Notes under the pieces: model-generated
What the model was told of the DNA's origin: nothing
Database searches by the model: none
What the model saw: the letters and a program-made list of their open reading frames with translations, nothing else
Source of the DNA: Viscum album
Taxonomy: Eukaryota; Streptophyta; Magnoliopsida; Santalales; Viscaceae
Length of the DNA: 64,000 nt
Direction of reading: 5' to 3'
Assembly: GCA_963277665.1 (NCBI GenBank)
Contig: OY728122.1
Span: 1,544,128,868 to 1,544,192,867 of the forward strand
Shown here: positions 11,293-23,839 of the stretch, one piece after another
Numbering within the stretch: position 1 is the stretch's first letter
How the letters are laid out: the number at the start of each line of letters is the position of its first letter
Position numbers and translations under genes: made by a program

Positions 11293-12705
11293 TACCTTAT
11301 CTTTAGAGAAAAAATGTCACCACCTGATTCTTATCTATATCCATCGCCATTATCTCAACTTAATTATATTATTGCGTAAGGGGAAAATGAAATAACTATG
11401 GGTGAGGAAAATAATGTTCGAATAGAGGACATAACTATTGTACAAGAATATGTTTATGTGTTTCAAGAGGATTTACCTAGACATCCTCCATAACAATAAA
11501 TTGAGTTTTCCGTTGACTTAATTCCTAGCTCAAGGCCCATATCAAAGACCCCTTATACAATAGCCAATGTAGAATTAGTGGAACCAAAGAAACAACTAGA
11601 GTAATTGTGTTATAAGTGATTTATTCTCTCTAGTGTTTCTCCATGGGGAGCCCCTATCATTTTTGTTAATAAGAAAGAAATATCTATGTGGTTTTTCATT
11701 GACTACAGGGAGATTAATTATATGACAATAAAGAACAAGTATCCCCTAACCCGTATAGATGATTTATTTGATCAACTTCATAGAGCTCAATATTTTTCAA
11801 AGACTGACCTTTGATCCGGATGTCATCAGTAGTGTGTGAAGAAAAAAGACATTCAAAAAATAGAATTTCAAACCAGGTATGAGCATTACGAGTTTACAGT
11901 AATGCCTTTTCGAATTACTAATGCACCCTTGGTCATCATGGATCTAATGAATAGTGTTTTCAAGTAATATACTAATGACTTTTTAGTGGTATTTTTTGAT
12001 GATATCTTGATATATCCCAAAATCTACAAAGATTATGAAAATCACTTGCGTATTATCCTAAGGACACTTAGAGGAAATGAATTATATTGTAAATTTAGCA
12101 AGCGTGAATTCAGGCTTCAAGATATTTATTTTCATGGCCATGTTGTCTCTGAGGATGGAATCTATGTTGATCCTTCAATGACCAAGGCAATCCAAGAATG
12201 GCCAGTACTAATGAGTATAATTAAGGTATGTAGTTTTATTTTTTAGTAGGTTATTATCGACGTTTTGTCCAGAATGTTTCCAGATTAGAAAAACCATTAA
12301 CTAAGATCACATGAAAAGGGTTTAAATTAGTTTCGACAAAATATTGGGAAGAATTTTTTGAAGAATAGAATTTAAGATTATTCAACGATCCTATCTTGAC
12401 TCTACCATTAGGGACCGGTGGGTGTGTTATTTATAGTGATGCTTTGAAGAATGGACTTGGTAGTTTCTATATACATAATGATAGAGTTATTGCTTATGCA
12501 TCACGACTGCTTAAAATCAAGAGAAAAACTATCCAACTCTTGATCTTTAGTTAACAGCTGTAATCATTGCTCTAAAAATATGGAGACACTATCTCAATGG
12601 TGAAAATTTTGAGATTTATACTGATCACAAGATTTTCAAATATATTTTCTCACAAAAAGAACTCAACATGATGAAAATGTGATGGCTTGAACTACGCTAG
12701 GATTA
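11293..12705 (+). pseudogene. pol: Broken reverse transcriptase and RNase H of copy B
   Basis: RPISKTPYT and SSVSPWGAP mark the start of the polymerase. The palm has TGA at 11,812-11,814 and TAG at 11,830-11,832, both at the same codons as in copy A, and a further TAA near 11,966. The catalytic segment 11,986-12,246 is open and keeps FFDDILIYPK with both aspartates (11,998-12,003), then FSKREFRLQDIYFHGHVVS. RNase H follows at about 12,400-12,500 with IYSDALKNGLG and RVIAYASR, so its first acidic residue remains. Frameshifts and stops break the end. Confidence 0.87.
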
Positions 12706-14325
12706 TGATTGCACTATACAATACCACTTGGGAAGGGAAATAAGGTGGAATATTCTTTGATTAAAAATTATCATGGAGTTTTAAATAATATTAGAGCTGA
12801 AAAGGATCTAATATACATGGATCTAGTAAAGATGGATATGAGAATAATCATGGAAGGTGAATCATCAGTGATTTTTGAAATGCATGCCAAACCATCTTTA
12901 CCAGAAAGGATAAAATTTTCTTATACTAATGATGAGGAATTTAAAAGGAAAATTAAAGCATTGAACTATGGGAGATTGATCGAATTCGTATATAAAGATG
13001 GAATTTTGAAATTTGGTAAGATATTGTTTTTTCCTGACATACCTGATCTAAATAAGGAATTTTTTGATGATGCTCATAGCTCCAATTTCTCTATACACCC
13101 TGGTAGCACTTAGATGTATAGATATTTGAAAGGATTTTTTTGGGACAAAATGAAGAGGGATATTACTGATTTTTTGTTAAGATGTATGGTTTTTCAACAA
13201 GTGAATGTTGGAATGAAACAACCTAGAGGAGTCATGCAACCTCTTCCCATACCTGAGTTAAAATGGGATAATGTTACGATGGATTTATTCATGGAGCTAC
13301 CAAATACTCCTAGAAGGTATGATGCAATATGGGTCATTTTTTTATAATCTTACCAAGTAAACAAATTTTATTTCTATAAAAAGAAGACTTATCGCGTGAA
13401 CGTATGGCATGAATATATATTATTGATGTTTTAAGACATCATGGCTTACCCCTATTGATTTTTTTCTGATCGTGATCCCCATTTTACATAAAGATTTTGG
13501 AAAAGTCTTCAGAATTCCTTGTATAATGAACTTCATTTCAGCACAGCCTACCACCCTCAAACCGATAGAAAATTAGATATGACTATTGAAACATTAGAAG
13601 AAATGTTGATATCTTTCTCACTTGACGTTCAAGATATGTGAGATCAATATTTACCTCTAGTAGAATTTACCTATAACAATAGCTTCAATTTATGTATTCA
13701 GATGGAACCATATGAAGCATTACATGGAAAGAGAAGTCGCACACAGACTTGTTGGGTTGATGTTGGTGAAAGAAAACTCGTAGGCCCAGAACATATTGAG
13801 GAAAAAATGGAAATATTGAAGGTTATCCAAACCCACATCAAAGTATCCCAAAGTAGGCAAAATAACTATGCCGATAATCGAAAGAAGGATTTGGAATTTC
13901 AAGTAGAATACCATGTTTTCCTGAAGGTATCTCTGTGGTTGGGTGTTATACATTTATTTAGGAAGGGTAAATTGATTCCCAGGTACATTATAACTTTCAA
14001 AGCTCTAGAACGAATTAGGGCTGTGGGTTACCATTTGGCAATGTCTCCATGTCTCTTCAAAGTTCACGATGTGTTCTGTGTATCATTATTGAAAAAATAC
14101 ATTCCTAAACAAACATATGTACTCACCTATGAGTAAATTGAACTTCAACCTATTCTATCTTATTTTGATGATCCTTTCACGATTCTTTATACAATTGAAT
14201 AAGTGTAGAGAAACCGGATGACTCGTCTCGTAAATGTTCTATGGATAAACCATAAGATGGAAGCGACAACGTGGGAACCCGAGGAACTTATGATGAAGAA
14301 CCACCTGAATCGCTTCATGTTGTAA
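12706..14325 (+). pseudogene. pol: Broken integrase with chromodomain-like tail, copy B
   Basis: Three open pieces remain. 12,709-13,113 runs from the RNase H linker through the N-terminal zinc domain (SIHPGST, then TAG where lysine is expected). 13,114-13,347 covers FWDKMKRDITDF, CMVFQQ with cysteine changed to phenylalanine at 13,192-13,194 as in copy A, and the core start KWDNVTMDL. 13,702-14,136 covers EPYEALHGK, VGERKLVGPEH, NYADNRKKDLEF and VHDVFCVSLLKKYIP. After the TAA, in-frame LVNVLWINHKMEATTWEPEE to about 14,325 gives the chromodomain-like tail. The core between 13,350 and 13,700 is frameshifted, so the catalytic triad is not in one frame. Confidence 0.86.
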
Positions 14326-14357
14326 TATTCTAGAAATTTCGAGGATGAAGTTATTTT

Positions 14358-14370
14358 AAGGTGGGGAAAA
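14358..14370 (+). promoter_or_regulatory. Polypurine tract of copy B
   Basis: AAGGTGGGGAAAA sits directly before LTR3 and after GAGGATGAAGTTATTTT, a 3' untranslated block also seen in copy A (5,610-5,626) and, inverted, in copy E near 54,080. Confidence 0.75.
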
Positions 14371-15917
14371 TTTTACACCCCAAGCTTCCACAAAACGTTT
14401 CACGTTGAATAATACAATAGCTTTTGTTGTATACAACTTTGAGTTCAAACACACCAAACCAATCAAATTAGCCGTTATGAATAGTAATTCCAACTTTTTA
14501 AAATTTAAAAAATTATATCTTTCAAAATGGACTTCATTTTTGGTTTTGGAATATTGAAATTAGCTTAAGGTGAATTTTAGGTATTTTTCAGAAAACATGC
14601 AATTTTTGATAAATAGTGGAAAACAATGCATTTTTTTAAAACTGAAATTTTTATTTAAATAAATATTTATTTTATTTAAATTTATTTTAGGTCAAAATAG
14701 ATAAATAATACCTATATAATTTCAATTTAATTCATTGGATTAAATTTATAATATATTTAGATATATAAAAATTTTATTGAACTTTTTTCCTTCTTTTACC
14801 CACCTCCTCGGAGCATTTAACAATTTGCATAAAACTTAATTTCACAACTACTATGAGTTGAATTTCAAAAAATCCATGAGACACTATTAATATAAGTAAG
14901 TAAAATGGGGTTCAATAAGATGGAAATATTTTTTTGGGTGAATAGTAAATTTAGACTTTTATTTAACCAGATTAAAAGTACATTGGGTAATTAAGGGTTA
15001 AAATGATATCATAATTACCTTAAACCAAGACCAAATTTTATTGGATAAGTATAATTCGAAAAAAAAAACAACCATAAGAATAAAATAAGACCCTCTTTGG
15101 TTCACATGGATTTGATTAGATCATTTATTATTATTTTCATTAAATAATAGTTAAAAGAGTTAAATTCAATGTTTATTAACTAAACCATTTTTAATATTGG
15201 GTTAAAAACAATATAAATTCTACATTAAATATTCATTAGAAATATAAAAATATTTCCTACGTAATATTATTTTATTTATAATTTTTAGACATTAAATAAT
15301 TTAATTTATTTATGACATAATGATGAATAACTAATTAATTAATTTATGAAATATTAAAATTATTGTTATTATAAATATCCAAATATATGTAAATTGAAAC
15401 TTTTGATGAATTCCAATAATTTTATAGTCTTATATGACATGTTAGGGTTGGTTAAAAAAAATTTATTTGAAGTGATTATTTTTTTGTGGCTTTAAAAATA
15501 TATCAGATACTGAATTGTGTCAAAATTGACATAATTGAGTTTTTAAAACAAATTATATTATTAATTGATATAATATTTATAAAAATATAAGGTTCAGCCA
15601 ATAGACTAAGATAAGTTTATATATCTTACTAATTAACCACATGGGATTCTCTTGTCTTATTATAGTATGTTTATTAACCATATAATATAAAAATACAAAG
15701 AGACATGGTAAATGACAAACTATTTAACTAAGAGTTAAATCTAAAAGACAAGGTTAACATGATGACATAAACCTGTCTAAAACATATTGGTTGAGAGTTT
15801 TTTGACCTATATCCACGGTCTATTTTAAATAATTCATTTTGGAGCCATTAGAAACCAAAAATGATTTTATTATAAAATAATATTTCAAGCTTTTCCAAAA
15901 GTGACCCTCACCTCTCT

Positions 15918-15925
15918 TATAAAAG
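15918..15925 (+). promoter_or_regulatory. TATA box in LTR3
   Basis: TATAAAAG in a flank conserved with LTR2 (GTGACCCTCACCTCTCT before it). The closest match to a plant core promoter among these LTRs. Confidence 0.62.
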
Positions 15926-16204
15926 GTAACTTCCTCTTCCCTTAATTTCACACATCCAATGCCTTTTGGCTTGGCCAAATCCTTCTCAAATATCCTCCCA
16001 ACCTTACTCCATTCATCTTAAAGGCATTACTTTGGTCCAAAAGCCATCTTACTGAGCCCTTTCGACCAAATCAAAAAGAAGAAGCCAAGGAAGAGGTACA
16101 TATTTTACCACCTCTTTGAAGTTCTTTTCTTCTCCACTTCCTATTTTATTGTTGTTTCCATTATAAAGTAATATCTTCAGTATATTCTATATAATGTGAT
16201 GTTA

Positions 16205-16520
16205 TTATAAAAATTTTATAACCATATTCATTATTCTATCCATCCTATAAATGACAAAGTCACTATACGTGTGTAAGTGCGGATTACCGGCTCCACATCG
16301 TGGTGTAGTTTATTATTGAAACATTTCATTATTTGGATGGGTATAATAATGAGTATAACTGATTTAAATAATAAATATAAATTTCTAAAGATTCTATATA
16401 TATGATATACTGTCTAATTACATATTATACCTCCATCAATATAATGATATTGTCACTCGTGCATACGTATGGATTACCGTCTCCACGAACGCGATGATAT
16501 TCATTACCATTCATAATCAT
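16205..16520 (+). repeat. Tandem subrepeat of LTR3 (two units)
   Basis: Cores GTGTAAGTGCGGATTACCGG (about 16,270) and GCATACGTATGGATTACCGT (about 16,461), 190 bp apart, equivalent to the LTR2 units. Confidence 0.8.
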
Positions 16521-18364
16521 TCAAAAATAATTTTCATATAATGATTAAAAATAATTTTTATGAACTAAATATACATCTGGATATTAATAAAATACATCAT
16601 ATCCATAAAAAATGCGGCTTACATAACAAAACATATAAAGGGAAAAAATCTGTGAACACCCAAAACGAAAATAATACTAAAATAATACTATCAAAGTAAT
16701 AATAGATGATCATATATGATATCATATTTGATTATATGGTTTTTATATAATTTAATAACAATGCATTAACTATTATACAGTATTTTAACTTACCCTCGTC
16801 CAAGGAAAAGTACAAGGTAAGTGTTAATTTCACAATCTCATTATTATCCGAGGTTGTTTTTATGTAAGAATCTACTGGGACCCCTTTATTATCAACATCC
16901 GTGTTTTAATAAAAATGCATTTCATAACATTTTTATCATTTACTAGACTACGGGTTAAATTCATTTATACCCTTATTTTTACTTATATGTTTTGAAAGGA
17001 ATCTTTCCTTCATTTTCCAAACAAGGTACTTTATGACATTTTTGACAAAATTAAGGTAACAATGTATTTTTAACTTATACGACGGGTACATCTATTTCTC
17101 CCGTTATAACATCGTCAATGCTTCCCATACAATATTATAAGAATATTTTCAAAATAAGTTTTTTATTTTATAATTACGTGACTTATAAATTTTTTCAAAA
17201 TATAAATAGATATTTCTCTCAAAAAGGATTGATTTTATCTATGTGAACATCCTTTGATGGATTTTAAGATTGTTTGAAGTTTATATATCATGATACAAAA
17301 CATCCATATATTATTGACGGTTTTGTGATATGTTTGTTTCTGGATGTTTTATTTATACACCATTAATGGTTTATAAATAATGTATTTACATTTCGTATGC
17401 TAGTTTTAATATGAATGATTATGTTATGTTTAAACCTTTTCATATGAGGAATGCATTGGAATTAGTAAGTGATGGGTGGAGCCTGATATAGCTCCTCGGT
17501 GCATCAGTATGCCTCATTAGACAAAATAGCGTCTTTTCACATGGCCTTGACAAAATCTAATTTGTATTCTTGGCACATGGCCTTGAGTATGTGGTAATGA
17601 TGTCTGGTATTATGCATTCCATTATTATGAAAGTGGCTATTGATATTACATGTGATTATTCGAATAGTATAATATCCATGCTAATAAGTTAATGGAATTA
17701 TTTTATTTTATATTTTCCATATTATTATGATGTTTATGTTTATAAGGATGTTGTTTTAGTCTAATATATTTCCTTAAATTTTTATGCTTATTTGTGAATG
17801 TTTTCTCTATATTGTTATCATTACGTAGAATTTGAGCTCACCCCGTCCTATGTTTTATTTTTACTAGGATGTCAAGATGTATTTTATGGTTGACCTGCAT
17901 GGATAGGATAATGATATAAGTTTTTTCAATTAGGGGAAAAAATTTTGTTTATGTTATTATTTCATGATTTAATGGTAAAATTCATAATGTATCTGGTAAA
18001 TTTAAGGCTACAAAACAGATCGGTCTTTTGGGACATGAATCCTTGTATCATGCCAATGTTATGTAATAATGCACTGACTCTGGGTAATGGGGGTCGAGGA
18101 ATTACACATAGTCATAAATATAATACCATATATGATTAATTTATGACATATTATCACCATTATATTAATAATTATTTATCAAAATAACTATTTTGAGTAA
18201 CAACATAATTGTTTTCCAAGCATGTTTTTGTTCAGCAGTCCCCATCATTATAATTTCATCATTATTTCATCTTTTTAAGAATTATAATAATGTGATAATG
18301 ATTATATAAATTAATTATATAAATATTTATAATCATTCAGAAAAAGTATTGATAGAAAAAAAAT

Positions 18365-18830
18365 ATGAATTTCTCCATTCATGTATAAGATGGGTCATAC
18401 GTTCGCATGAATTCTATTTTACCATTTCAAAGAATTGTAGAAATATTTGTAATTTTTTATTCAACATCATTATATAATTATTATATCACGGATAATATAT
18501 ATATATATATATAAAATCCTTCCACATCAAAATTAACATAATATATAAATGAAAAGCGATTGACATCGCTTCATGGAGGTGGTGGTCCACTCGGACACAC
18601 AAATGACATTATCATTTTCCAATGATTTGGAAGGTAATATGGTAGATGTTATGTTAAAATTAAAGAATTTTATTTATTTAAAAATTATAATATAAAAAAA
18701 TTAAACCCATCAAAATACTCAACCAAAAAATATAGTGATGAGAAATGAATTATATCTCTACATGGAGATGGTAAGCCGTATGCACGCACGAGCTATACTT
18801 TCACATCCCATTTGATTTGAAATATGGTTT
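18365..18830 (-). repeat. Three LTR subrepeat units in LTR-a
   Basis: Cores include ATACGTTCGCATGAATTC (about 18,398), CATCGCTTCATGGAGGTGGT (18,564) and GGAGATGGTAAGCCGTATGC (about 18,763), spaced about 187-190 bp. Confidence 0.75.
18491..18515. repeat. TA microsatellite
   Basis: An interrupted (TA)n run lying between two subrepeat units of LTR-a. Confidence 0.9.
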
Positions 18831-20263
18831 ATAATAGATTTTTAATAATCATAATATAATTGAGGTATATTTAGGATAATTAGTTTTCCATTTTATGATA
18901 AATATCATAGATTTATATTATTAAGAAGAAGAAATAAACTAAAAGGGGTTGGGTGAGATGGTAACCTCTTCTTTGAGAGACCTCCTTCAGATCCTTCTTA
19001 AAGGAATATAAGGATGTTATTTTAAGGGGACCAAAACCCATAAAACATAAATAATAATGGTTCTAAGATTAATGGTTATGGTTTGGTCAATATATATGTC
19101 TCATTTTGTTATCAATATGTGTTGGAGGGGTTCCCATTTAAAATTGTGGCAAAGAGAACTTCTGGAATTTCACAAAAAAAATTAAATATAATAAGGCTAT
19201 TCTAGAGAAGAATGCTTCCAAATAGCCATGAATAGGAAGAAAAAAATTTATTTTTGAAGTTACATAACCCAATTAAATTAATACTTGTTTATATATCATT
19301 TTGATAATTATCTTTTGAAAAACCTTTTGGGTTATTATTTTTAACCTCAACCACGATAACCGCTACTTTAATCACAAAGGGTTAATAATGTTACTATAAA
19401 TGGAAAAGTGACTCATAAGGGGAACTTCTATGATGTGTTAAATAATAGATCATTAAAATTGATGATTTTATTATTATTGTTAATTTTACATAATTTAATA
19501 ATACATTATTTTTATAAAATACTATTAATGTCACTTTTGACAATATTAATTTCATTTGTCTCTAAACGCATCAAGATAAAGGAAAATTTTGAATATAATC
19601 TGATAACAGTTCCTTTATGTATCATATATATCAAAATTTAAATAAATGATAAATTATTTGAACATTGATTAGTTTTAGTATTTTTGATATAATTTATTTT
19701 TTTTATCAATTATATGAAATACCATATCAGTGCTGTAGAAGAATTTAAGGTTAATTTATAATTTATGAAAATTATATATAAATTTATATCATGAAATAAT
19801 TTCACTAATCTCAACATTGGAACTTTTATCATTCATATATTTATTTTCCCCCTATATGGGTATATCATAGATATTTAAAACTAACAGAGTGATATATTGT
19901 ATATTTATTTTATTTTAATATTATATGGGTATTTTAATGGTTAAATATCCCTTAAAAAGTAAATTTTTAAAAAAGTTAGATAGAGTAAAATTAAATTCAT
20001 CCAATAAAAATTAATAATAAAATTTATTGTATTTTCACTTAATTATAATATTTATTTTAATTATTTACCATAATGCGAGGTGATAAAATTTACCACAATT
20101 ACTATTAATACTTCTAATAAATTAAAGGGTTCTATTACCAAATTTGAACCAATGGATTCCAAATATTGAATAAATATTATTAAATTCAATAAATATAAGT
20201 GTAATAAAATTATTTTTAAAATATGTGTGGAAAACAAAATAAAAACTTGTTTTCCAAAAAATA

Positions 20264-20680
20264 TTGTTTTTATTTTATGTATTAGGTACATGGGGAACAA
20301 TAAAATTAAACAACTGCACAGACACACAAACCAAACACACAGGATGGAAAGGTAGGCTATATCCCCCTAATGCATATCCCACCCATCAAGCCTTGTTTAT
20401 TAAATACATGGCCCGGAGGACAAATGATAATGAAGTCCATTACATAGCCCAATGGCCCACTGTTGCGTCATTCCTACATCATTCTAACTACATCACCGGG
20501 CTTGCATCATGCTTGTGTCACCACCTACCTATATCATGCATATTTCATGAGTCACTGCTTCTCTTTGGAAATTCGCTCCCCCCCCAGATTTGGACTTGGT
20601 TCGGATGCAAGATTACGAGGATCCTTTAACTCTTTGGCAAGCAGAAAATACATAATTCATTCTGGGTGAGAGAAATATAG
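20264..20680. other. GC-richer island of unknown origin within LTR-a
   Basis: About 400 bp clearly richer in G and C than its surroundings, including a run of eight C near 20,579 and GGCCCAATGGCCC-like wording around 20,450. A 121-codon plus-strand frame spans 20,264-20,629; I recognise no domain, and an overlapping frame (20,463-20,669) is equally open. No counterpart is evident in LTR2, LTR3 or LTR-d, so it looks like an insertion. No clear terminal repeats or target duplication were found. Confidence 0.4.
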
Positions 20681-22275
20681 TTTTTTCATAAATCTTCCTT
20701 TTTAGTATAAATATTTTTTATACCAAATGAAATTATAAATTTTATTTCAATGAAGAGATTTATATTAGTAATTATATCATAAAACTAATTATATTGTGAA
20801 ATCTATATAAATAAAATTAAACTCCTATAATCTTTGAATAAAATATAGTTTCTAATAAAAATATTATTTTGTCACTATACCCTCGAAAATAAATATTTTC
20901 ATAAAATCCCCAAAAGTCATCTTATTATAATTTTATTATTATGATATTTTTTATTAATTTTCTTAAATATTTTTTCTGAAATATTCTGTATTTAAATATA
21001 ATATTTGGTCACAAAAATAAATAAAATCATTTTTTAGGAAGTAATATTTTTAATTTATAATACAACTTTATGAAAAACTATGTGATTATTTACTTATAAA
21101 CATTACATACATTTATATTGAGTTATAAATTTATATAGATTTCATAAATTAGTTAATCATCTTCATACCTTCAAAATATCAATCTATGTTATAATTTTCA
21201 CCATAGAGGTAAATATTTTAATAGTGTGCCTCGGATCATTTAAACATTGTTTTGTATATAAAAAAGATATCAATGAAATAATGTCATTTATAGTGGGATA
21301 TTTTTTGAAATTTCATGGTTTTGCACAATTGGTTTCCTTTTCATTACATAAATTATTATATATGTCATAATCATGTCATGTGGCTCCATAGTTGGAACTT
21401 TCTAAGACCAAGATGATGCATGGTTATAATATTTCCATCCAATTGAATGTTGACATGTTTTTAAGTCATTATAACACATATATCTTTAGATTAACCCATG
21501 GTAAACTAGTTCTACCATTAACTATGGTAATAGATTTTTGCTATTTTTTGTCTTTTTAAATAACCCAAATTAAGTCAACAATATTACATAATATTAATTA
21601 TGAAGATTCTAAATAAGAAATATATTTTATTAGTCTAAGTTCATATATAATATATATATTTCATTTAAATATTACCCCTTTATCACGTTTTTTAATTAAT
21701 TAAAATTGAAAAATATTATGCACTCTAAAATATTTTTTGAAAAATGGGGGTTTAGGAATTAAAAAAATTATTTGAAAAATAAAAGAAAATTATTGATTAA
21801 AAATGAGTTAATTATATTATCATAAAAAATATTTCATATTTCATTTAAAATAAAATTCCAAAAAATAATGGGACTTTTAAGTTAATTTATTTATTAAAAA
21901 TAAATGCCAATATATGAAAAAATTAGGAATTTTCATTATTCACAAAAACAGTTTTTTTAAAAAAATACTAACAATTAATCCTAGGATAATTTTTTCATGA
22001 TGAATATAACAATTAAATACATTTTTTCAAATTCAATTTTTAAAATTTTAAAATAATACGTGTAAAAATATCATTACAATAAAAGAGTTTATTAAAAATA
22101 GTAATTTTTTTATAGAAATATTGCCGAATTTTTTAATAATATAACTATCTAAATATTCAACATTAATAAACATAAAATTTATTTATCCTATAATTTACTC
22201 AGTTTTAACATGTTTCCCAATATATTAATTTTCAACCACATTAATTTATTTACCTATTAATTAGTTGTGGATATA

Positions 22276-22290
22276 TCCCCCCCTTTACAA
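22276..22290 (-). promoter_or_regulatory. Polypurine tract of copy C
   Basis: On the minus strand TTGTAAAGGGGGGGA directly precedes LTR-a and follows the integrase tail. Confidence 0.7.
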
Positions 22291-22425
22291 TTTCAGATCC
22301 CCATGTTTATTATTGAACCATAATGTTTTTACACAAAAACATTACCTGGAGAATCAATTTTTTTTCACAACACTACATACTTATGGTCACGAATTTTTGT
22401 ATGCCATTCCTCATAAGAAAGGTTA
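22291..22425 (-). pseudogene. pol: Copy C integrase tail (chromodomain-like), downstream of CACTA insertion
   Basis: On the minus strand the first codons after the CACTA junction read NLSYEEWHTKI, matching DLSY-E in copy A's integrase tail (near 5,435). V-V-L-stop-K, a decayed V-L-W-R-N-like block and the polypurine tract follow. The rest of the integrase lies beyond the transposon (24,089 upward). The match on both sides places the insertion inside the integrase reading frame. Confidence 0.75.
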
Positions 22426-22449
22426 CACTACTATGAAAATGGGAAAGGG

Positions 22450-22660
22450 AAGCGCTACACTTTTATCATCTCAAAAAAAGCACTGATAATGGTGGCCTTT
22501 ATCAGCGCTAAAAAAGCACTGATAAAGGCCCCTCTTTATCAGTGTTCTTTTTAGAACTAATTAAGGGGACACCTCTTTCAATGCTTCTTTTAGTAGCACT
22601 TATAAAGGGGGGATTTATCAGCACTTTTTCATACCGCTGATAAATTTTATGTTTAAAAAA
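22450..22660. repeat. Left subterminal repeats of the CACTA element
   Basis: Several direct and inverted copies of (A)GCACTGATAAAGG / TTTATCAG(C/T)GCT, e.g. at about 22,478, 22,499, 22,515, 22,536 and 22,616. Confidence 0.8.
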
Positions 22661-23315
22661 ATTCATGAAAATTAAAATATTGTTATATATGTATATTTAT
22701 ATTGATATGAATATAATATATATATTTTAATTATGTTTTAGATAAGTATAAATAGACAATTGCATTTAATATATAAAAAATTTAGTGAAAATGGATTTAA
22801 AATATTTTAAAAAATATTATTAATTTATCATTTGAAAATTATTATCAATTAAAAATCATTTAATAAAAATTTGAAGAAATAAGTAGTCAAAAAATTTAAT
22901 AAAAGATTTTAAATTAGTTGAAAATGTAACTGAAACTTTAAACGGCCATAACTTTTGATCCTAGTGTCCTTTTGAGCTCTACAACAAATAACATTGAAGC
23001 CTACAATGAGCTCTACTCATTGGTGACCGAAGAAACGTTTCGGTCATAATTTTCTAGGCCAAAATGGGGCCAGAAGGCCTCCAAAACTGAGTGTTTAGTC
23101 GAAATACCCTGATTTGTTAACATTCAAATAAGTATAACATCTTATACGGATGTCTGTTAGGCATGTACCACATATCATATCGAATATTATTTCATTTTCT
23201 TCGATTTTATTGGTTGTGGAGTCGAATTTGGATTTTAGATTATATGTTATATTTATTTTAACATTTTATGGCTTTTCAAATACACATATATATGTATTTA
23301 TTTGTAAATAAATAA

Positions 23316-23353
23316 GTGTCTGTGTGTGTGTGTCTGTGTGTGTGTTTGTGTGT
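23316..23353. repeat. TG microsatellite in the CACTA element
   Basis: (TG)n with CTG and TTG interruptions, followed by ATATAT runs. Confidence 0.9.
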
Positions 23354-23659
23354 AATATATATATGTATGTTTTTATTTATTTATTTATAAACACACATAA
23401 AAAACATATTTTTCATAAATGTATTTAAAACTAATCTTATAATTATATATTAATAAACAAAAAAATATACGAATAAAAACTGTTAGTAAAAATATATATA
23501 TAAATAAATATATATATTAATATATGAATGAATATATATATACTAATATCTGAATAAATATATTTATATTAATATGAATCTATATCAATATAAGTATAAA
23601 TATAATTATATATTTATATATTTATAAATAAATAGATATAATATTAAATAGAAAAAAAA

Positions 23660-23735
23660 ACGAAATGACTTAGTGGTAAAGGTGTAGCCGCGAAAGGGAC
23701 GAGGTCGCGGGTTTGAGTTTAGGTGGAAGCAAAGG
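23660..23735 (+). other. tRNA-like sequence inside the CACTA element
   Basis: TGACTTAGTGGTAAAGGTG resembles a D-arm / A-box and, about 40 bp on, GGTCGCGGGTTTGAGTTTAG resembles a T-arm / B-box (GGTTCGANTCC). No full cloverleaf or anticodon arm could be folded by eye. It is probably a tRNA-derived relic or SINE head carried by the transposon. Confidence 0.4.
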
Positions 23736-23839
23736 GTTGTGCACACGGGGGATTGTGATGGGGCGTATGAATAGAACTAATAGGTGGGGTCATGCATTGT
23801 TAAAATCTCACATCTCATAATATAATATATTTTTTAATT

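Larger units (their letters stand above)
14371..18106 (+). mobile_element. LTR3, complete 3' LTR of copy B
   Basis: A 3,736-bp LTR from TTTTACACCCCAAG to GGAATTACA, parallel to LTR2. TATA box at 15,918; subrepeats at about 16,210-16,520. A 60-bp stretch at 16,329 differs from 7,595 at only three positions, while other stretches are much more diverged. It is not followed by a primer site: the sequence after 18,106 matches a minus-strand LTR instead, so the array ends here. Confidence 0.9.
18107..22275 (-). mobile_element. LTR-a, 3' LTR of copy C, truncated by the A/B array
   Basis: This is an LTR of the same family in reverse orientation. It carries three inverted subrepeat units at about 18,376, 18,565 and 18,752, and a block at 18,925-19,000 matching the LTR2 region 7,320-7,420. 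It starts (minus sense) at about 22,275, beside a polypurine tract. Its 3' end is missing: by comparison with LTR2 roughly 1.2 kb should continue below 18,107, where LTR3 of copy B ends. The missing piece should lie left of the window if the array inserted here. It also contains an unmatched segment with a GC-richer island at about 20,264-20,680. Confidence 0.72.

Noticed and set aside
20264..20669. Two overlapping plus-strand frames of 121 and 68 codons as a host gene
   Set aside because: No domain recognised, two frames equally open in GC-richer DNA with few stops, no exon-like neighbours.
23660..23735. A functional tRNA gene
   Set aside because: No acceptor stem or anticodon arm could be paired by eye; only box-like segments are present.
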